Below are positions 63,737-64,000 of a stretch of DNA of 64,000 nt, in pieces; the first letter of the stretch is position 1; each line of letters starts with the position of its first letter. Location of the stretch: positions 1 through 64,000 of the forward strand of contig NZ_DF158897.1 of assembly GCF_000307265.1 (NCBI RefSeq), given 5' to 3'. Source of the DNA: Oscillibacter ruminantium GH1 (GTDB taxonomy: Bacteria; Bacillota; Clostridia; Oscillospirales; Oscillospiraceae). The notes under the pieces were generated by a model. That model had not been told where the DNA came from and ran no database searches. It worked only from the letters and a program-made list of their open reading frames with translations. Position numbers and translations under genes: made by a program.

Positions 63737-64000
63737 ATGGATCCGTCCCGCAAAGTGCTCAAAGGTGCGCTGGCGCAGCAGCGCAAGTCCGCCGAGACTC
63801 GCCGCCTCGCCCCCGCCATGCGGGTGCTCAAGGCCCTTCACAGCGCCGGTGCGCCGGAGGCGCAGACAGTGGAAGAATTGGAAAAACAGCGCCGGGGGCA
63901 GGAGCTTTTGGGCAATCTCACCGCCGACATGGCGGACATGAGCTGGGAGCCCTTTGACCTTGCTGGGATGCCCGCGGCATGGATGCGGATGCAGCGGCCG
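63737..64000 (+). CDS. Start of a probable alpha/beta hydrolase (3' partial)
   Basis: An ATG with AAAGGAGG seven bases upstream opens a frame of 88 codons to the window edge. The visible part is charged and helical; the final AAWMRMQRP resembles the entry to a hydrolase core, before the expected HGGG motif. Its divergent placement next to an acyltransferase suggests an esterase/lipase, but the catalytic part is outside the window. Confidence 0.6.
   Translation, partial: MDPSRKVLKGALAQQRKSAETRRLAPAMRVLKALHSAGAPEAQTVEELEKQRRGQELLGNLTADMADMSWEPFDLAGMPAAWMRMQRP

Overview
This 64 kb window looks like chromosome of a GC-rich anaerobic Bacillota of class Clostridia, most likely Oscillospiraceae (Oscillibacter/Dysosmobacter/Flavonifractor-like). 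The evidence is a CIRCE-controlled groESL, a cysteine T-box, an M-box riboswitch, strong AGGAGG ribosome binding sites, a PerR/rubrerythrin pair, a minimal two-gene SufC-SufB system, a flavin thioredoxin reductase without visible NADPH motifs, and a FrhB-type ferredoxin protein. The family assignment is inference from gene content.

Layout. 1-1100: right end of a probable prophage (two-domain endolysin) beside a tRNA-Met-Glu-Val operon. 1.5-7 kb: groEL/groES, an RNA methyltransferase and an NfeD/SPFH membrane pair. 7-11.7 kb: orphan XdhC, dCMP deaminase, a pyruvyltransferase/FrhB fusion and shikimate kinase. 11.9-25.3 kb: a GntR/UTRA regulator with a palindromic operator, then a nearly complete purine operon (purE-C-F-M-N-H'-D-L) and IMP dehydrogenase, interrupted by a 120-bp tandem repeat. 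25.4-28.8 kb: SulP transporter and an ArsR/thioredoxin reductase/thioredoxin operon. 28.9-35 kb: T-box-cysE-cysS, and rpe-dcyD-recR-era behind a long structured leader. 35-38.5 kb: ferritin-like protein, SufC-SufB and a GNAT enzyme. 38.6-46.4 kb: uvrA, a small unknown, ybaK, an EamA transporter, uvrB and radC. 46.8-52.4 kb: M-box-mgtE and two divergent alanine/glycine:cation symporters. 52.7-57.5 kb: two G3E (COG0523) GTPases, one with a duplicated His-rich metal tail, then an LTA-synthase-like sulfatase and a membrane protein. 57.6-64 kb: uvrC, HPr, rubrerythrin, PerR, a zinc-ribbon membrane protein, a HxxxDG acyltransferase and the start of a probable hydrolase.

Themes. The purine block supplies IMP and XMP but lacks PurB, PurK and IMP cyclohydrolase here. 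Sulfur and redox functions recur: CysE/CysS under a tRNA-Cys T-box, D-cysteine desulfhydrase, SulP, thioredoxin, SufBC and PerR/Rbr. The most intriguing unexplained signal is a ~133-bp intergenic element present twice (42406-42540 and 62047-62178). Each copy fills the gap between two minus-strand genes, carries the downstream Shine-Dalgarno, and has a hairpin that differs in sequence but keeps its pairing.
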